This document shows, piece after piece, positions 9,263 through 18,869 of a stretch of 64,000 nt of DNA. The notes below the pieces were generated by a model. It did not search any database, was not told where the DNA came from, and was given only the letters and a program-made list of their open reading frames with translations. Position numbers and translations under genes: made by a program. How positions within the stretch are numbered: position 1 is the first letter of the stretch; each line of letters opens with the position of its first letter. This DNA comes from Lachnospiraceae bacterium (GTDB lineage Bacteria > Bacillota > Clostridia > Lachnospirales > Lachnospiraceae), in assembly GCA_900769115.1 (NCBI GenBank), contig CAAGFJ010000056.1, positions 68,746-132,745 on the forward strand, read 5' to 3'.

Positions 9263-9328
9263 GGCAGCCTCCGTATATTGTATGATATAAATCTAATATA
9301 ACATATAATATTACGCATAGCAATATCT

Positions 9329-9343
9329 ATAACCTTATGTTAT
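9329..9343. promoter_or_regulatory. Candidate LysR operator in the LysR/leuC intergenic region
   Basis: ATAAC-CTTAT-GTTAT is a perfect interrupted palindrome of the T-N11-A type that LysR regulators bind. It lies midway in the 259-bp region (9263-9521), which otherwise is very AT-rich and holds several possible -10 elements but no clear unique promoter. Confidence 0.45.
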
Positions 9344-9521
9344 AATAACTATTCGATATATATATTTTTATTATATACAAATATATGTTATATTGATAAA
9401 AATAAACTATTAAGATGCGCGAAACCTATTACAGTAGATTATATTTGTACAACTTATTCGAAGAAGTAAATGGTTTCGCAGATACTTAAAGTGAAATCTA
9501 TTAAGCAAAGGAGAACGTGTT

Positions 9522-10781
9522 ATGGGAATGACAATGACACAGAAGATCTTAGCCGCACACGCTGGACTTCCTTCCGTAGAAGCAGGACAGTTGATCGAGG
9601 CAGATCTGGATTTAGTATTAGGAAATGATGTAACTACACCGGTAGCCATTCATGAGATGGATAAGTTCAAGACAGATAAGGTATTTGATAAAGACAAGAT
9701 CGCTATGGTGTTGGATCATTTTACACCGAACAAAGATATCAAGAGTGCAGAGCATTGTAAATGCGTCAGAGAATATGCATGTGCACACAACATTACGAAT
9801 TTCTTTGATGTGGGAGAGATGGGTATTGAGCATGCCCTGCTTCCGGAAAAAGGTTTGATCGTAGCTGGTGAGACTTGTATCGGTGCGGATTCCCATACCT
9901 GTACATATGGTGCACTTGGTGCATTTTCAACCGGTGTTGGTTCGACTGATATGGCAGCCGGAATGGCAACGGGCAAGGCTTGGTTCAAGGTGCCTTCTGC
10001 CATTAAGTTTGTATTGACCGGAAAGCCGGGCAAGTGGGTAAGTGGTAAGGACGTGATCCTTCACATCATTGGTCTGATTGGTGTGGATGGAGCATTATAT
10101 AAGTCGATGGAGTTTGTAGGAGATGGTATTGCCAATCTTTCTATGGATGACCGTTTCTCTATGGCAAACATGGCAATTGAGGCAGGTGCCAAGAACGGAA
10201 TCTTCCCGGTAGATGATCAGACGATTGCTTATATGAAGGAACATTCGGTTAAGGATTATACCGTATATGAAGCAGATGAGGATGCCGTATATGACGAGAC
10301 TTATACGATTGATTTAAGTACATTAGAGCCAACAGTTGCATTTCCTCATTTACCGGAGAATACAAAGCCGATCAGTGAAGTACCGGAGATCAAGATTGAT
10401 CAGGTAGTCATCGGTTCCTGTACGAATGGCCGAATTGAAGATCTGCGTGTTGCAGCTAAGATCTTAGAAGGCAAGAAATGTGCAAAGGGACTTCGTGTGA
10501 TCGTAATTCCTGCTACACAGGCAATCTATCTGCAGGCAATGGAAGAGGGACTTTTGAAGATATTTATCGAGGCAGGAGCAGTTGTATCAACTCCAACCTG
10601 TGGTCCATGTCTTGGTGGTCATATGGGTATTCTTGCAGCAGGTGAGAAGGCAGTTGCAACAACCAACCGTAATTTTGTAGGACGTATGGGACATGTAGAA
10701 TCTGAGATCTATCTTGCATCTCCGGCGGTAGCTGCAGCATCTGCAATCACCGGCATGATCTCTGATCCGAGAAACATGTAG
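9522..10781 (+). CDS. leuC: 3-isopropylmalate dehydratase large subunit
   Basis: The 419-residue aconitase-family subunit isomerises 2- to 3-isopropylmalate together with LeuD in leucine synthesis. The 4Fe-4S cysteines are visible in [11 protein letters not shown] and in [13 protein letters not shown], and substrate-site motifs in [13 protein letters not shown]. The length and the short spacing fit the clostridial/archaeal-type LeuC with a separate small LeuD, not the about 466-residue enterobacterial type. AAAGGAG lies 8 bases before the ATG. leuD follows after 89 bases, which include an imperfect hairpin (GATCCGG/CCGGGTC). Confidence 0.95.
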   Translation: MGMTMTQKILAAHAGLPSVEAGQLIEADLDLVLGNDVTTPVAIHEMDKFKTDKVFDKDKIAMVLDHFTPNKDIKSAEHCKCVREYACAHNITNFFDVGEMGIEHALLPEKGLIVAGETCIGADSHTCTYGALGAFSTGVGSTDMAAGMATGKAWFKVPSAIKFVLTGKPGKWVSGKDVILHIIGLIGVDGALYKSMEFVGDGIANLSMDDRFSMANMAIEAGAKNGIFPVDDQTIAYMKEHSVKDYTVYEADEDAVYDETYTIDLSTLEPTVAFPHLPENTKPISEVPEIKIDQVVIGSCTNGRIEDLRVAAKILEGKKCAKGLRVIVIPATQAIYLQAMEEGLLKIFIEAGAVVSTPTCGPCLGGHMGILAAGEKAVATTNRNFVGRMGHVESEIYLASPAVAAASAITGMISDPRNM

Positions 10782-10870
10782 AGGACATATCTTTAAAATA
10801 AATAAGAACGATCCGGAGAATATAACAGTAACACTTGGAATCCGGGTCATATAAGGAGGACATAAGAAGT

Positions 10871-11356
10871 ATGAAAGCACATGGTACAGTACATAAATAC
10901 GGAGATAATGTGGATACAGACGTTATCATTCCAGCCAGATATTTGAATTCATCGGATCCGGCAGAGCTTGCAAAGAACTGCATGGAGGATATTGATCCGG
11001 ATTTTGTGAACCGGGTAAAACAGGGTGACATTATGGTTGCCAATAAGAATTTTGGATGTGGTTCTTCAAGAGAACATGCACCGATCGCAATTAAGGCGAG
11101 CGGTATCAGTTGTGTGATTGCGGAGACATTTGCCAGAATCTTTTACCGGAATGCGATTAACATCGGACTTCCGATCATTGAGTGTCCGGAAGCAGCCAAG
11201 GCAATTGAAGCAGGCGATGAGGTAGAGATCGACTTTGATTCCGGCATGATCTATGACAAGACAAAGGGAACAGAGTACAAGGGTCAGGCATTTCCTCCAT
11301 TTATGCAGGAGATCATTAAGGCAGAGGGACTGATCAATTACATTAACAATAAGTAA
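10871..11356 (+). CDS. leuD: 3-isopropylmalate dehydratase small subunit
   Basis: The 161-residue swivel subunit pairs with LeuC. Typical motifs are [15 protein letters not shown] near the N-terminus and [18 protein letters not shown] at about residues 55-72. The start ATG 10871 follows AAGGAGGA and begins the family-typical [14 protein letters not shown] longer in-frame reading from upstream adds only poorly matching residues and was not used. leuB follows after 121 bases containing two short hairpins (GGTAC/GTACC at 11393-11407 and GGTTAT/ATAACC further on). Confidence 0.95.
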   Translation: MKAHGTVHKYGDNVDTDVIIPARYLNSSDPAELAKNCMEDIDPDFVNRVKQGDIMVANKNFGCGSSREHAPIAIKASGISCVIAETFARIFYRNAINIGLPIIECPEAAKAIEAGDEVEIDFDSGMIYDKTKGTEYKGQAFPPFMQEIIKAEGLINYINNK

Positions 11357-11477
11357 GATGACAACAATTTCATGGATGAATAAGCCGATGTGGGTACAGA
11401 AAGTACCAATTTGCAATATAGGATTGGTTATATCGGTGTGGGATTGATACGATAACCAGAAAGAAAAGAGGTTCGAT

Positions 11478-12560
11478 ATGAATTACAATTTAGCAGTCAT
11501 TAAGGGTGATGGAATTGGCCCGGAAGTTGTGACAGAGGCGATGAAAGTCTTAGATAAAGTTGGAGAGAAGTTTGGTCATACCTTTCAATATGACCAGTTA
11601 TTGATGGGCGGATGTTCCATTGATGCATATGGGGAACCGTTGACGGATGAGACAGTTGCCAAGGCAAAGAAGGCAGATGCCGTGTTATTGGGTTCCATTG
11701 GAGGTAACACCAGTACATCACCATGGTATCAGTTACCACCACATTTAAGACCGGAGGCAGGCCTGCTTAAGATCCGTAAGGAGCTTAACCTGTTTGCTAA
11801 TTTACGTCCGGCATTATTGTATCCGGAGCTTCGCGGAGCATGTCCATTAAAGGAAGAGATTTCAGAAAAAGGCTTTGACATGATGATCATGCGGGAGCTT
11901 ACAGGAGGTCTTTACTTTGGTCAGCGTGAGACAAAGGAAGTAGACGGTGTGATGACCGCTGTGGATACTTTAACCTATAACGAGAATGAGATCCGTAGAA
12001 TTGCGATCAAGGGATTCGATATTGCAATGAAACGTCGTAAGAAAGTGACTTCTGTGGATAAGGCAAATGTATTGGATTCTTCCAGATTATGGAGAAAGAT
12101 CGTAGAAGAGGTTGCAAAGGATTATCCGGAGGTATCTTATGAGCATATGTTAGTGGATAATGCAGCCATGCAGCTTGTCAAAGATCCGGCACAGTTTGAC
12201 GTTATCTTAACAGAGAATATGTTTGGTGATATTTTATCGGATGAGGCATCTATGGTAACCGGTTCGATCGGTATGTTAGCATCTGCATCACTCAATGAGA
12301 CAAAGTTTGGTATGTATGAGCCAAGTGGTGGATCGGCACCGGATATTGCAGGCCAGAATAAGGCAAATCCAATTGCAACGATTCTTTCTGCAGCCATGTT
12401 GTTGCGTTTCTCACTAGACTTAGACAAGGAAGCCGATGCGATTGAGGCAGCAGTTAAGAAAGTACTGGAAGAAGGATATCGTACCTGTGATATCATATCA
12501 GAGGGAACAACACTTGTCTCTACCACACAGATGGGTGACCTGATCGCAGAGCGGATCTGA
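11478..12560 (+). CDS. leuB: 3-isopropylmalate dehydrogenase
   Basis: The 360-residue enzyme oxidatively decarboxylates 3-isopropylmalate using NAD, in the cytoplasm. It starts with [13 protein letters not shown], has substrate Arg motifs around [14 protein letters not shown] and [13 protein letters not shown], the metal-binding Asp region in [16 protein letters not shown] and the NAD-binding loop [14 protein letters not shown]. The length is standard. It follows leuC-leuD, so the order is leuC-leuD-leuB. I see no intrinsic terminator after it before the structured element upstream of ilvD. Confidence 0.96.
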   Translation: MNYNLAVIKGDGIGPEVVTEAMKVLDKVGEKFGHTFQYDQLLMGGCSIDAYGEPLTDETVAKAKKADAVLLGSIGGNTSTSPWYQLPPHLRPEAGLLKIRKELNLFANLRPALLYPELRGACPLKEEISEKGFDMMIMRELTGGLYFGQRETKEVDGVMTAVDTLTYNENEIRRIAIKGFDIAMKRRKKVTSVDKANVLDSSRLWRKIVEEVAKDYPEVSYEHMLVDNAAMQLVKDPAQFDVILTENMFGDILSDEASMVTGSIGMLASASLNETKFGMYEPSGGSAPDIAGQNKANPIATILSAAMLLRFSLDLDKEADAIEAAVKKVLEEGYRTCDIISEGTTLVSTTQMGDLIAERI

Positions 12561-12627
12561 TATTATAGAGTTTGAGATAAGATACTTTTTGTTTCAAAAT
12601 CACAATATGTGTTATGGAAGAGTATAA

Positions 12628-12764
12628 GCGCTAAGACAGTATATAGTTAATATGCAGCACCCTTTGCGAACGCTGGCACTTAGTGAGGCTTGCCAAACTT
12701 AGTACCACTGCGTTTGCAACGGAACGAGAGTGTGTGCGGAATATTTCTATATACTGTCGAGCGC
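12628..12764 (+). ncRNA. Nested inverted-repeat element upstream of ilvD (unidentified structured RNA or repeat)
   Basis: A perfect 12-bp inverted repeat (GACAGTATATAG 12635-12646, CTATATACTGTC 12747-12758) is extended outward by GCGCT/AGCGC (12628-12632, 12760-12764). Inside are AATAT/ATATT, an imperfect GCAGCAC/GTGTGTGC pairing and an 8-bp helix GCGAACGC/GCGTTTGC (one G-U). The innermost part contains ACTTAGT twice. This nesting predicts a single long folded RNA ending about 12 bases before the ilvD ribosome binding site. It does not match the T-box, ppGpp/PRPP ykkC or other riboswitch signatures I can recall. It could be a cis-regulator or a mobile intergenic repeat. Confidence 0.5.
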
Positions 12765-12790
12765 ATAATATGTATAAAAGGAGCGAAAAT

Positions 12791-14455
12791 ATGAAGAGCG
12801 ATAATGTAAAAGTTGGCATGCAGCAGGCACCACACCGGTCCCTGTTCAATGCATTAGGAATGACAGAGGAAGAGATGAAGAAGCCGTTGGTCGGCATTGT
12901 ATGTTCATACAATGAGATTGTACCGGGACATATGAACTTAGATAAGATTGCACAGGCTGTTAAGCTTGGTGTTGCAGAAGCCGGTGGTATGCCGGTTATG
13001 TTCCCTGCAATTGCAGTTTGTGATGGTATCGCAATGGGACATATCGGAATGAAATATTCGTTAGTAACAAGAGATCTGATCGCGGATTCTACTGAATGTA
13101 TGGCAATTGCCCATCAGTTTGCTGCTTTGGTTATGATCCCAAACTGTGATAAGAATGTACCGGGACTTTTGATGGCAGCAGCCAGAGTGAATGTTCCAAC
13201 CGTATTTGTATCTGGTGGCCCGATGCTTGCCGGACATGTGAAGGGGCATAAGACTTCTCTTTCTTCTATGTTTGAGGCAGTTGGTTCCTATGCAGCAGGT
13301 ACAATGAGTGAAGAGGATGTCAATGAATTTGAATGTAAAGCATGTCCAACCTGTGGTTCCTGCTCCGGTATGTATACTGCAAACTCTATGAACTGTTTAA
13401 CAGAAGCACTTGGTATGGGACTTCCTGGTAACGGAACCATTCCTGCGGTATATTCCGAGCGTATCAAACTTGCAAAGCATGCAGGTATGGCTGTTATGGA
13501 GATGTATAAGAAGAATATCCGTCCAAGAGACATCATTACCAAAGATGCGATCATGAATGCATTAACGGTGGATATGGCATTAGGCTGTTCTACCAACTCT
13601 ATGTTACATATTCCGGCAATTGCACATGAGATTGGATTTGACTTTGACATTTCCCTGGCAAATGAAGTAAGTGCCAAGACTCCAAACCTTTGCCATTTAG
13701 CACCGGCTGGTCCTACTTATATGGAAGACCTGAATGAAGCAGGTGGTGTATATGCAGTGATCAATCAGTTAAAGAGCAAAGGACTGATCAATGAGGATTG
13801 TATGACAGTAACCGGTAAGACAATTGGTGAAGCAGTCGAAGGACATGTGAATAAGAATCCGGAGGTTATTCGTCCATTGGATAATCCATACAGTGTAACG
13901 GGCGGTCTTGCAGTATTAAAAGGTAATCTTGCTCCGGACGGTTCCGTTGTAAAACGTTCCGCTGTTGTTCCGGAGATGCTTCAACATGAAGGTCCGGCTC
14001 GTGTATTTGACTGCGAAGAGGATGCAATCGCTGCGATCAAGGGAGGCAAGATTGTAGCGGGAGACGTTGTAGTGATCCGTTATGAAGGTCCGAAGGGTGG
14101 CCCTGGTATGAGAGAGATGTTGAATCCAACCTCTGCCATTGCAGGAATGGGACTTGGTTCTTCCGTTGCCTTGATCACAGATGGACGTTTCTCTGGAGCA
14201 AGCCGTGGAGCGTCTATCGGTCATGTATCACCAGAAGCTGCCGTTGGCGGCCCGATTGCATTTGTAGAAGAGGGCGATATCATTAAGATTGATATTGATG
14301 CATGTTCGATCGAGTTATGCGTTTCGGACGAAGAACTGGCTAAGCGAAAGGCAAACTGGACTCCAAGAGAGCCAAAGGTTACAACCGGATATCTTGCAAG
14401 ATATGCAAAGATGGTAACTTCCGGTAACCGAGGAGCAGTTTTGGAATTAAAATAA
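12791..14455 (+). CDS. ilvD: Dihydroxy-acid dehydratase
   Basis: The 554-residue iron-sulfur enzyme dehydrates 2,3-dihydroxy acids to the 2-keto acids for isoleucine and valine. Cluster cysteines are visible in [13 protein letters not shown] and [18 protein letters not shown]. Further motifs are [16 protein letters not shown] and, near the C-terminus, [21 protein letters not shown] start it at ATG 12791, eight bases after AAAGGAG, because the family begins with a short [13 protein letters not shown] N-terminus. The in-frame extension upstream (to 12683) runs through the structured element and is not protein-like. ilvB follows after 156 bases. Confidence 0.95.
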   Translation: MKSDNVKVGMQQAPHRSLFNALGMTEEEMKKPLVGIVCSYNEIVPGHMNLDKIAQAVKLGVAEAGGMPVMFPAIAVCDGIAMGHIGMKYSLVTRDLIADSTECMAIAHQFAALVMIPNCDKNVPGLLMAAARVNVPTVFVSGGPMLAGHVKGHKTSLSSMFEAVGSYAAGTMSEEDVNEFECKACPTCGSCSGMYTANSMNCLTEALGMGLPGNGTIPAVYSERIKLAKHAGMAVMEMYKKNIRPRDIITKDAIMNALTVDMALGCSTNSMLHIPAIAHEIGFDFDISLANEVSAKTPNLCHLAPAGPTYMEDLNEAGGVYAVINQLKSKGLINEDCMTVTGKTIGEAVEGHVNKNPEVIRPLDNPYSVTGGLAVLKGNLAPDGSVVKRSAVVPEMLQHEGPARVFDCEEDAIAAIKGGKIVAGDVVVIRYEGPKGGPGMREMLNPTSAIAGMGLGSSVALITDGRFSGASRGASIGHVSPEAAVGGPIAFVEEGDIIKIDIDACSIELCVSDEELAKRKANWTPREPKVTTGYLARYAKMVTSGNRGAVLELK

Positions 14456-14498
14456 TTAAGTAGAAATACCTTATTTTGACAAAACTTTGAATATGGAC

Positions 14499-14528
14499 TT
14501 TACAAAACCACTATAAAAGTTTTATTAT
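14499..14528 (+). promoter_or_regulatory. Candidate promoter for ilvB
   Basis: TTTACA (14499-14504) and TATTAT (14523-14528) are 18 bases apart. A better -35, TTGACA at 14476-14481, lacks a good -10 at 17 bases. Either would give a leader of about 80-110 bases. Confidence 0.35.
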
Positions 14529-14568
14529 TGTAAAGGTGAGAGAAAGCGAATTGTATAGTAATATATTG

Positions 14569-14591
14569 TCAGGTGCGGATATGGCACCTGA
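14569..14591 (+). promoter_or_regulatory. Leader hairpin just before the ilvB ribosome binding site
   Basis: TCAGGTGC and GCACCTGA form a perfect 8-bp stem with a 7-base loop. It ends 4 bases before the AAAGAGGAGA ribosome binding site, so it could influence translation or processing. There is no U-run, so it is not a terminator. Confidence 0.5.
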
Positions 14592-14611
14592 CTGAAAGAG
14601 GAGATATAAGT

Positions 14612-16288
14612 ATGAAACAGTTAACAGGTTCAGAAATTGTAATCGAATGTTTGAAAGAACAGGGAGTAGACACAGTATTCGGTTATCCGGGAGGTACGAT
14701 ACTGAATGTCTATGATGCATTATATAAGCATCCGGAGATTCATCATGTTCTGACATCCCACGAACAGGGCGCATCACATGCAGCAGATGGATATGCAAGA
14801 GCAACCGGTAAGGTCGGTGTATGTATGGCAACCTCTGGTCCGGGAGCAACGAATTTAGTAACGGGTATTGCAACAGCATATATGGATTCAATCCCATTGG
14901 TTGCAATTACAGCCAATGTTGGTGTATCGTTATTGGGAAAGGATTCCTTCCAGGAGATTGATATCGCCGGTGTTGTTATGCCAATTACAAAGCACAGCTT
15001 TATTGTTAAGAATGTACATGAGTTAGCAGATACGATCCGGCGTGCATTTAAGATTGCCAAGACAGGAAGACCGGGTCCGGTGTTAGTGGATATTACGAAG
15101 GATGTGACTTCCAATCTTGCAGATTATGAATATAAGAAACCAGAAGAGGTCGCACCGATAACGGATACAATCTGGGAATCAGATATTGAGACAGTTGCTA
15201 AGATGATCGCCAAGTCTAAGAAACCATACATCATGGTTGGCGGGGGCGCTGTGGCATCGGGAGCTTACAAAGAAGTTCGTGAGTTTGTTGAGAAGATGGA
15301 TGCGCCGGTTTGTGATACCCTGATGGGTAAGGGTGTGATTGATGGCAATGATCCACATTACACCGGTATGATCGGTATGCACGGAACGAAGGTTTCTAAC
15401 TTTGGCGTGACTGAGGCGGATTTATTGATCGTAATTGGTGGACGTTTCTCTGACCGTGTAATCGGTAATGCGAAGAAGTTTGCTAACAATGCGAAGATCG
15501 TACAGATTGATGTGGATGCAGCAGAGATTAATAAGAATATTGTAGTAGATGCAAGTATTGTTGGAGATGCAAAGGAGATCCTTGCAAGACTGAATGCAGT
15601 GATCGAACAGCAGGAACACAAGGAGTGGAAGGAAGAGATTCTTTCTATGGAGGAGAAGTATCCGAATACATATCCAACAGATATTTTTACAGGTCCGACG
15701 GCGATTTCTAAGATCTATGAACTGACGAATGGCGATGCCATTATCACAACGGATGTAGGACAGCATCAGATGTGGGCAGCACAGATGTATAAGTTTAAGG
15801 AGCCAAGACAGTTATTGACTTCCGGTGGACTTGGTACGATGGGATATGGCTTAGGTGCCTGTATCGGAGCAAAGGTCGGAAGACCGGATAAAGTAGTGGT
15901 TAACATTGCCGGAGATGGCTGCTTCCGTATGAATATGAATGAGATTGCAACTGCTGCAAGATATAATATTCCAATTATCCAGGTTGTTATCAATAACCAC
16001 GTATTAGGAATGGTTCGTCAGTGGCAGACGTTGTTCTATGATAAGAGATATTCGAATACTATATTAGATGATGCGGTTGATTTTGTTAAGATCTCAGAAG
16101 GTATGGGAGCTTTGGCATTTAAGGCAACAACAATCTCTGAGTTTGAGGATGCATTTAAGCAGGCATTAGCATCTGGAAGACCATGCGTGATTGATGCACA
16201 GATTGATGAGGATGATAAGGTATGGCCAATGGTTGCTGCCGGACAGCCAATTTCAACCTGTTTCTCTGAGGAAGATCTTGAGAAATAA
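14612..16288 (+). CDS. ilvB: Acetolactate synthase large (catalytic) subunit
   Basis: The 558-residue ThDP enzyme condenses pyruvate with pyruvate or 2-oxobutyrate, the first common step of branched-chain synthesis. The ThDP-activating Glu is in HEQGASHAADGYAR, the FAD/central-domain region lies around residues 190-340, and the ThDP/Mg motif is GDGCFRMNMNEI followed by VVINNHVLGMVRQWQ. The ATG at 14612 follows AAAGAGGAGA and gives the family-typical MKQLTGSEIVIECL start. No ilvN regulatory subunit or ilvC follows; the next gene is serC, so partner genes must lie elsewhere. Confidence 0.94.
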   Translation: MKQLTGSEIVIECLKEQGVDTVFGYPGGTILNVYDALYKHPEIHHVLTSHEQGASHAADGYARATGKVGVCMATSGPGATNLVTGIATAYMDSIPLVAITANVGVSLLGKDSFQEIDIAGVVMPITKHSFIVKNVHELADTIRRAFKIAKTGRPGPVLVDITKDVTSNLADYEYKKPEEVAPITDTIWESDIETVAKMIAKSKKPYIMVGGGAVASGAYKEVREFVEKMDAPVCDTLMGKGVIDGNDPHYTGMIGMHGTKVSNFGVTEADLLIVIGGRFSDRVIGNAKKFANNAKIVQIDVDAAEINKNIVVDASIVGDAKEILARLNAVIEQQEHKEWKEEILSMEEKYPNTYPTDIFTGPTAISKIYELTNGDAIITTDVGQHQMWAAQMYKFKEPRQLLTSGGLGTMGYGLGACIGAKVGRPDKVVVNIAGDGCFRMNMNEIATAARYNIPIIQVVINNHVLGMVRQWQTLFYDKRYSNTILDDAVDFVKISEGMGALAFKATTISEFEDAFKQALASGRPCVIDAQIDEDDKVWPMVAAGQPISTCFSEEDLEK

Positions 16289-16297
16289 TACATAACG

Positions 16298-16317
16298 GTA
16301 AACCATATGCGGTTTAC
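16298..16317. repeat. Short palindrome after ilvB
   Basis: GTAAACC and GGTTTAC form a perfect 7-bp stem around ATATGC. It lies 10 bases after the ilvB stop but has no U-run on either strand, so termination is uncertain. Confidence 0.4.
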
Positions 16318-16335
16318 AAACTAATGCAATACGAA

Positions 16336-16372
16336 CGTGCGATTTGACATATTCGGATCGCACGTATAGTAT
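16336..16372 (+). promoter_or_regulatory. serC-serA promoter overlapped by an 8-bp palindrome (candidate operator)
   Basis: TTGACA (16344-16349) and TAGTAT (16367-16372) are spaced 17 bases apart, a good sigma-A promoter. The perfect inverted repeat CGTGCGAT (16336-16343) / ATCGCACG (16357-16364) brackets the -35 and fills most of the spacer. A dimeric repressor bound there would block the promoter, but the same sequence could also form an RNA hairpin from upstream transcription. Confidence 0.6.
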
Positions 16373-16462
16373 ATTATAAAAGACTTGAATGTCTGCCGGA
16401 AGGAATGGTATTTCGGAAGGGCAGGCAGGAAGTAGTATAAGGAACATATAGGAGGATATGAC

Positions 16463-17548
16463 ATGGAAAGAGTGTACAATTTTTCAGCAGGACCATCTGT
16501 ATTGCCAGAGGTTGTGTTAAAACAGGCAGCAGACGAGATGTTAAACTACAACGGAACCGGAATGAGTGTTATGGAGATGAGTCATCGATCCAAAGCGTTT
16601 GAAGAGATCATTCAGACTGCAGAGCAGGATTTGAGAGACTTAATGAAGATTCCAGACAACTACAAAGTTTTGTTCTTACAGGGTGGCGCATCGCAGCAGT
16701 TTGCAGCAATTCCGATGAACCTGATGAAAAATGGTGTTGCAGATTACATTATTACAGGACAGTGGGCTAAGAAGGCTTTTGAGGAAGCAAAGAAATATGG
16801 CAATGCAAAAGCAGTTGCATCTTCTGCAGATAAGACTTTTTCCTATATCCCGGATTGCAGTGATCTGGATATTGATGAGGATGCAGATTATGTATATATC
16901 TGCCATAACAATACAATTTACGGAACCACTTACAAGAAGCTTCCGAACACAAAGGGTAAGATCTTAGTAGCAGATATGTCATCTGATATTTTATCTCAGC
17001 CGGTGAATGTGGAAGATTATGGTCTTATTTACTTTGGCGTTCAGAAGAATGTAGGACCTGCTGGTGTTGTTATTGCAATCATTCGTGAGGATCTGATCAC
17101 AGATGATGTATTACCGGGTACTCCAACTATGTTAAAATACAAGACGCAGGCAGATGCCAACTCTTTATATAACACACCACCGGCATATGGTATCTATATC
17201 TGTGGTAAAGTGTTCAAATGGGTAAAAGAGATGGGTGGATTAGAGGCAATGAAGATCCACAACGAGAAGAAAGCAGCAATTCTCTATGATTTCTTAGATT
17301 CTTCTAAGTTATTTAAGGGTACGGTTGTGAAGGAAGATCGTTCTTTGATGAATGTACCATTTGTAACAGGTGATGAAGAGATGGATGCGAAGTTTGTAAA
17401 GGAAGCAACTGCAGCAGGTTTTGTGAACCTGAAAGGACATAGAACCGTTGGTGGTATGCGTGCGTCTATCTACAACGCAATGCCAATTGAAGGTGTTGAG
17501 AAGCTGGTAGAGTTTATGAAAGAGTTTGAAGCGAATAATGCAAAATAA
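16463..17548 (+). CDS. serC: Phosphoserine aminotransferase
   Basis: The 361-residue PLP enzyme converts 3-phosphohydroxypyruvate to O-phosphoserine. It begins YNFSAGPSVLPEVVL, has LFLQGGASQQFAAIPMN, and the PLP-binding Lys lies in YFGVQKNVGPAGV; substrate-binding residues are around HRTVGGMRASIYNAMP near the C-terminus. The ribosome binding site is GGAGG eight bases upstream. serA follows after 15 bases, making a serC-serA operon under the palindrome-bearing promoter at 16336-16372. Confidence 0.96.
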   Translation: MERVYNFSAGPSVLPEVVLKQAADEMLNYNGTGMSVMEMSHRSKAFEEIIQTAEQDLRDLMKIPDNYKVLFLQGGASQQFAAIPMNLMKNGVADYIITGQWAKKAFEEAKKYGNAKAVASSADKTFSYIPDCSDLDIDEDADYVYICHNNTIYGTTYKKLPNTKGKILVADMSSDILSQPVNVEDYGLIYFGVQKNVGPAGVVIAIIREDLITDDVLPGTPTMLKYKTQADANSLYNTPPAYGIYICGKVFKWVKEMGGLEAMKIHNEKKAAILYDFLDSSKLFKGTVVKEDRSLMNVPFVTGDEEMDAKFVKEATAAGFVNLKGHRTVGGMRASIYNAMPIEGVEKLVEFMKEFEANNAK

Positions 17549-17563
17549 GAAAGAGGAGTAATC

Positions 17564-18724
17564 ATGACAAAAGTTAATTGCTTGAATCCAATTGCAGCAT
17601 GTGGTTTGGATTTATTCTCAGATAATTATGAAATTGTAGACAGCATGGATAATGCAGATGCTGTATTGGTACGTTCTGCAGCGATGCATGATCTGGAGCT
17701 TCCGGAAAGCCTGGCAGCAATCGCAAGAGCAGGTGCGGGTGTGAATAATATTCCACTTGATAAGTGCGCAGAGAAGGGTATTGTTGTATTCAACACACCG
17801 GGTGCGAATGCCAATGGTGTTAAAGAGATCGTAGTTGCTGGTTTATTACTCGCTTCCCGTGATCTGATGGGCGGTTATAACTGGGTAAAAGAGAATGCAG
17901 CTGATCCGGATATTGCAAAGAAGGTGGAGAAGCAGAAGAAGCAGTATGCAGGTAATGAGATCCAGGGTAAGAAGTTAGGTGTAATCGGACTTGGTGCGAT
18001 TGGTGCCAAGGTTGCGAATATTGCGTTCCGTCTTGGTATGGAAGTATACGGTTATGATCCATATGTATCGGTAGATGCAGCATGGTCATTATCCCGCCAT
18101 ATTAAGCATATTACCAACGTAGAGGACATTTACAAAGAGTGTGATTATATTACCATCCATGTTCCGGCACTTCCTGCAACCAAAGGAATGTTGAACAAAG
18201 AAGCATTTGCCATGATGAAGGATGGTGTGCGTATACTTAACTTTGCAAGAGATACGCTGGTGAATGATGCAGACATGATCGAGGCACTTGCTTCTGGTAA
18301 GGTAGCTAAGTATGTGACAGACTTCCCGAATCCGGCAATTGCAGGTGTAGATAATGTGATTACATTACCACATCTTGGTGCTTCTACAGAAGAATCAGAG
18401 GATAACTGTGCCGTGATGGCTGTAAAGCAGATTGCTGATTTCATGGAGAATGGTAACATTAAGAATTCCGTAAACTATCCGGCATGTGATGCAGGTGTTT
18501 GCGAGACAGCAGCCAGAGTAGCCATCTGTCATAAGAATATCCCGGATATGCTTACCAGATTTACAGGTGTGTTCTCCAGCAAGTCCGTTAACATTGCGAA
18601 TATGGTCAGCAAGTCAAAGGGTGACTGGGCATATACCATCCTGGATGTGGATGCTGCGATTGATGATGCAAGCAAGGCAGAGTTAGAGGAAGTAGAAGGT
18701 GTTGTTAAGGTGCGTGTCATCTAA
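17564..18724 (+). CDS. serA: D-3-phosphoglycerate dehydrogenase
   Basis: The 386-residue enzyme carries out the first committed step of serine synthesis, just before SerC. The N-terminal substrate domain has RAGAGVNNIPLDKCAEKGI; the NAD-binding Rossmann motif is GLGAIGAKVANIAF with Asp in YDPY; the catalytic His lies in LPHLGASTEESE. A short C-terminal ACT domain (about 315-386) suggests allosteric control, probably by serine. It is a shorter type, without the large intervening domain of the Bacillus or Mycobacterium enzyme. A strong terminator follows. Confidence 0.94.
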   Translation: MTKVNCLNPIAACGLDLFSDNYEIVDSMDNADAVLVRSAAMHDLELPESLAAIARAGAGVNNIPLDKCAEKGIVVFNTPGANANGVKEIVVAGLLLASRDLMGGYNWVKENAADPDIAKKVEKQKKQYAGNEIQGKKLGVIGLGAIGAKVANIAFRLGMEVYGYDPYVSVDAAWSLSRHIKHITNVEDIYKECDYITIHVPALPATKGMLNKEAFAMMKDGVRILNFARDTLVNDADMIEALASGKVAKYVTDFPNPAIAGVDNVITLPHLGASTEESEDNCAVMAVKQIADFMENGNIKNSVNYPACDAGVCETAARVAICHKNIPDMLTRFTGVFSSKSVNIANMVSKSKGDWAYTILDVDAAIDDASKAELEEVEGVVKVRVI

Positions 18725-18773
18725 TTAACATATCGTATGATATCTATTTGTCGTTTGAGAAAGAATGATAGTA

Positions 18774-18799
18774 GGCAGCTACATTTGTAGCTGCCTTTT
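18774..18799 (+). terminator. Intrinsic terminator after serA
   Basis: GGCAGCTACA and TGTAGCTGCC form a perfect 10-bp stem with a TT loop, followed by TTTTCTTG. Confidence 0.92.
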
Positions 18800-18800
18800 C

Positions 18801-18829
18801 TTGTATATTTCACATTGATGCGATATATT
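18801..18829 (+). promoter_or_regulatory. Candidate promoter for the two-component operon
   Basis: TTGTAT (18801-18806), a 17-base spacer, and TATATT (18824-18829) precede the response regulator start at 18870. Confidence 0.5.
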
Positions 18830-18869
18830 TATGCATATAGGTAAGAAAACGTGATTGGAGGAAGCAGGT

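Noticed and set aside
12561..12790. T-box or ykkC (ppGpp/PRPP) riboswitch before ilvD
   Set aside because: No T-box GGTGG antiterminator sequence and no ykkC core; kept as an unidentified structured element.
12683..12790. 36-codon N-terminal extension of ilvD
   Set aside because: It runs through the inverted-repeat element, and a strong ribosome binding site precedes the later ATG at 12791.
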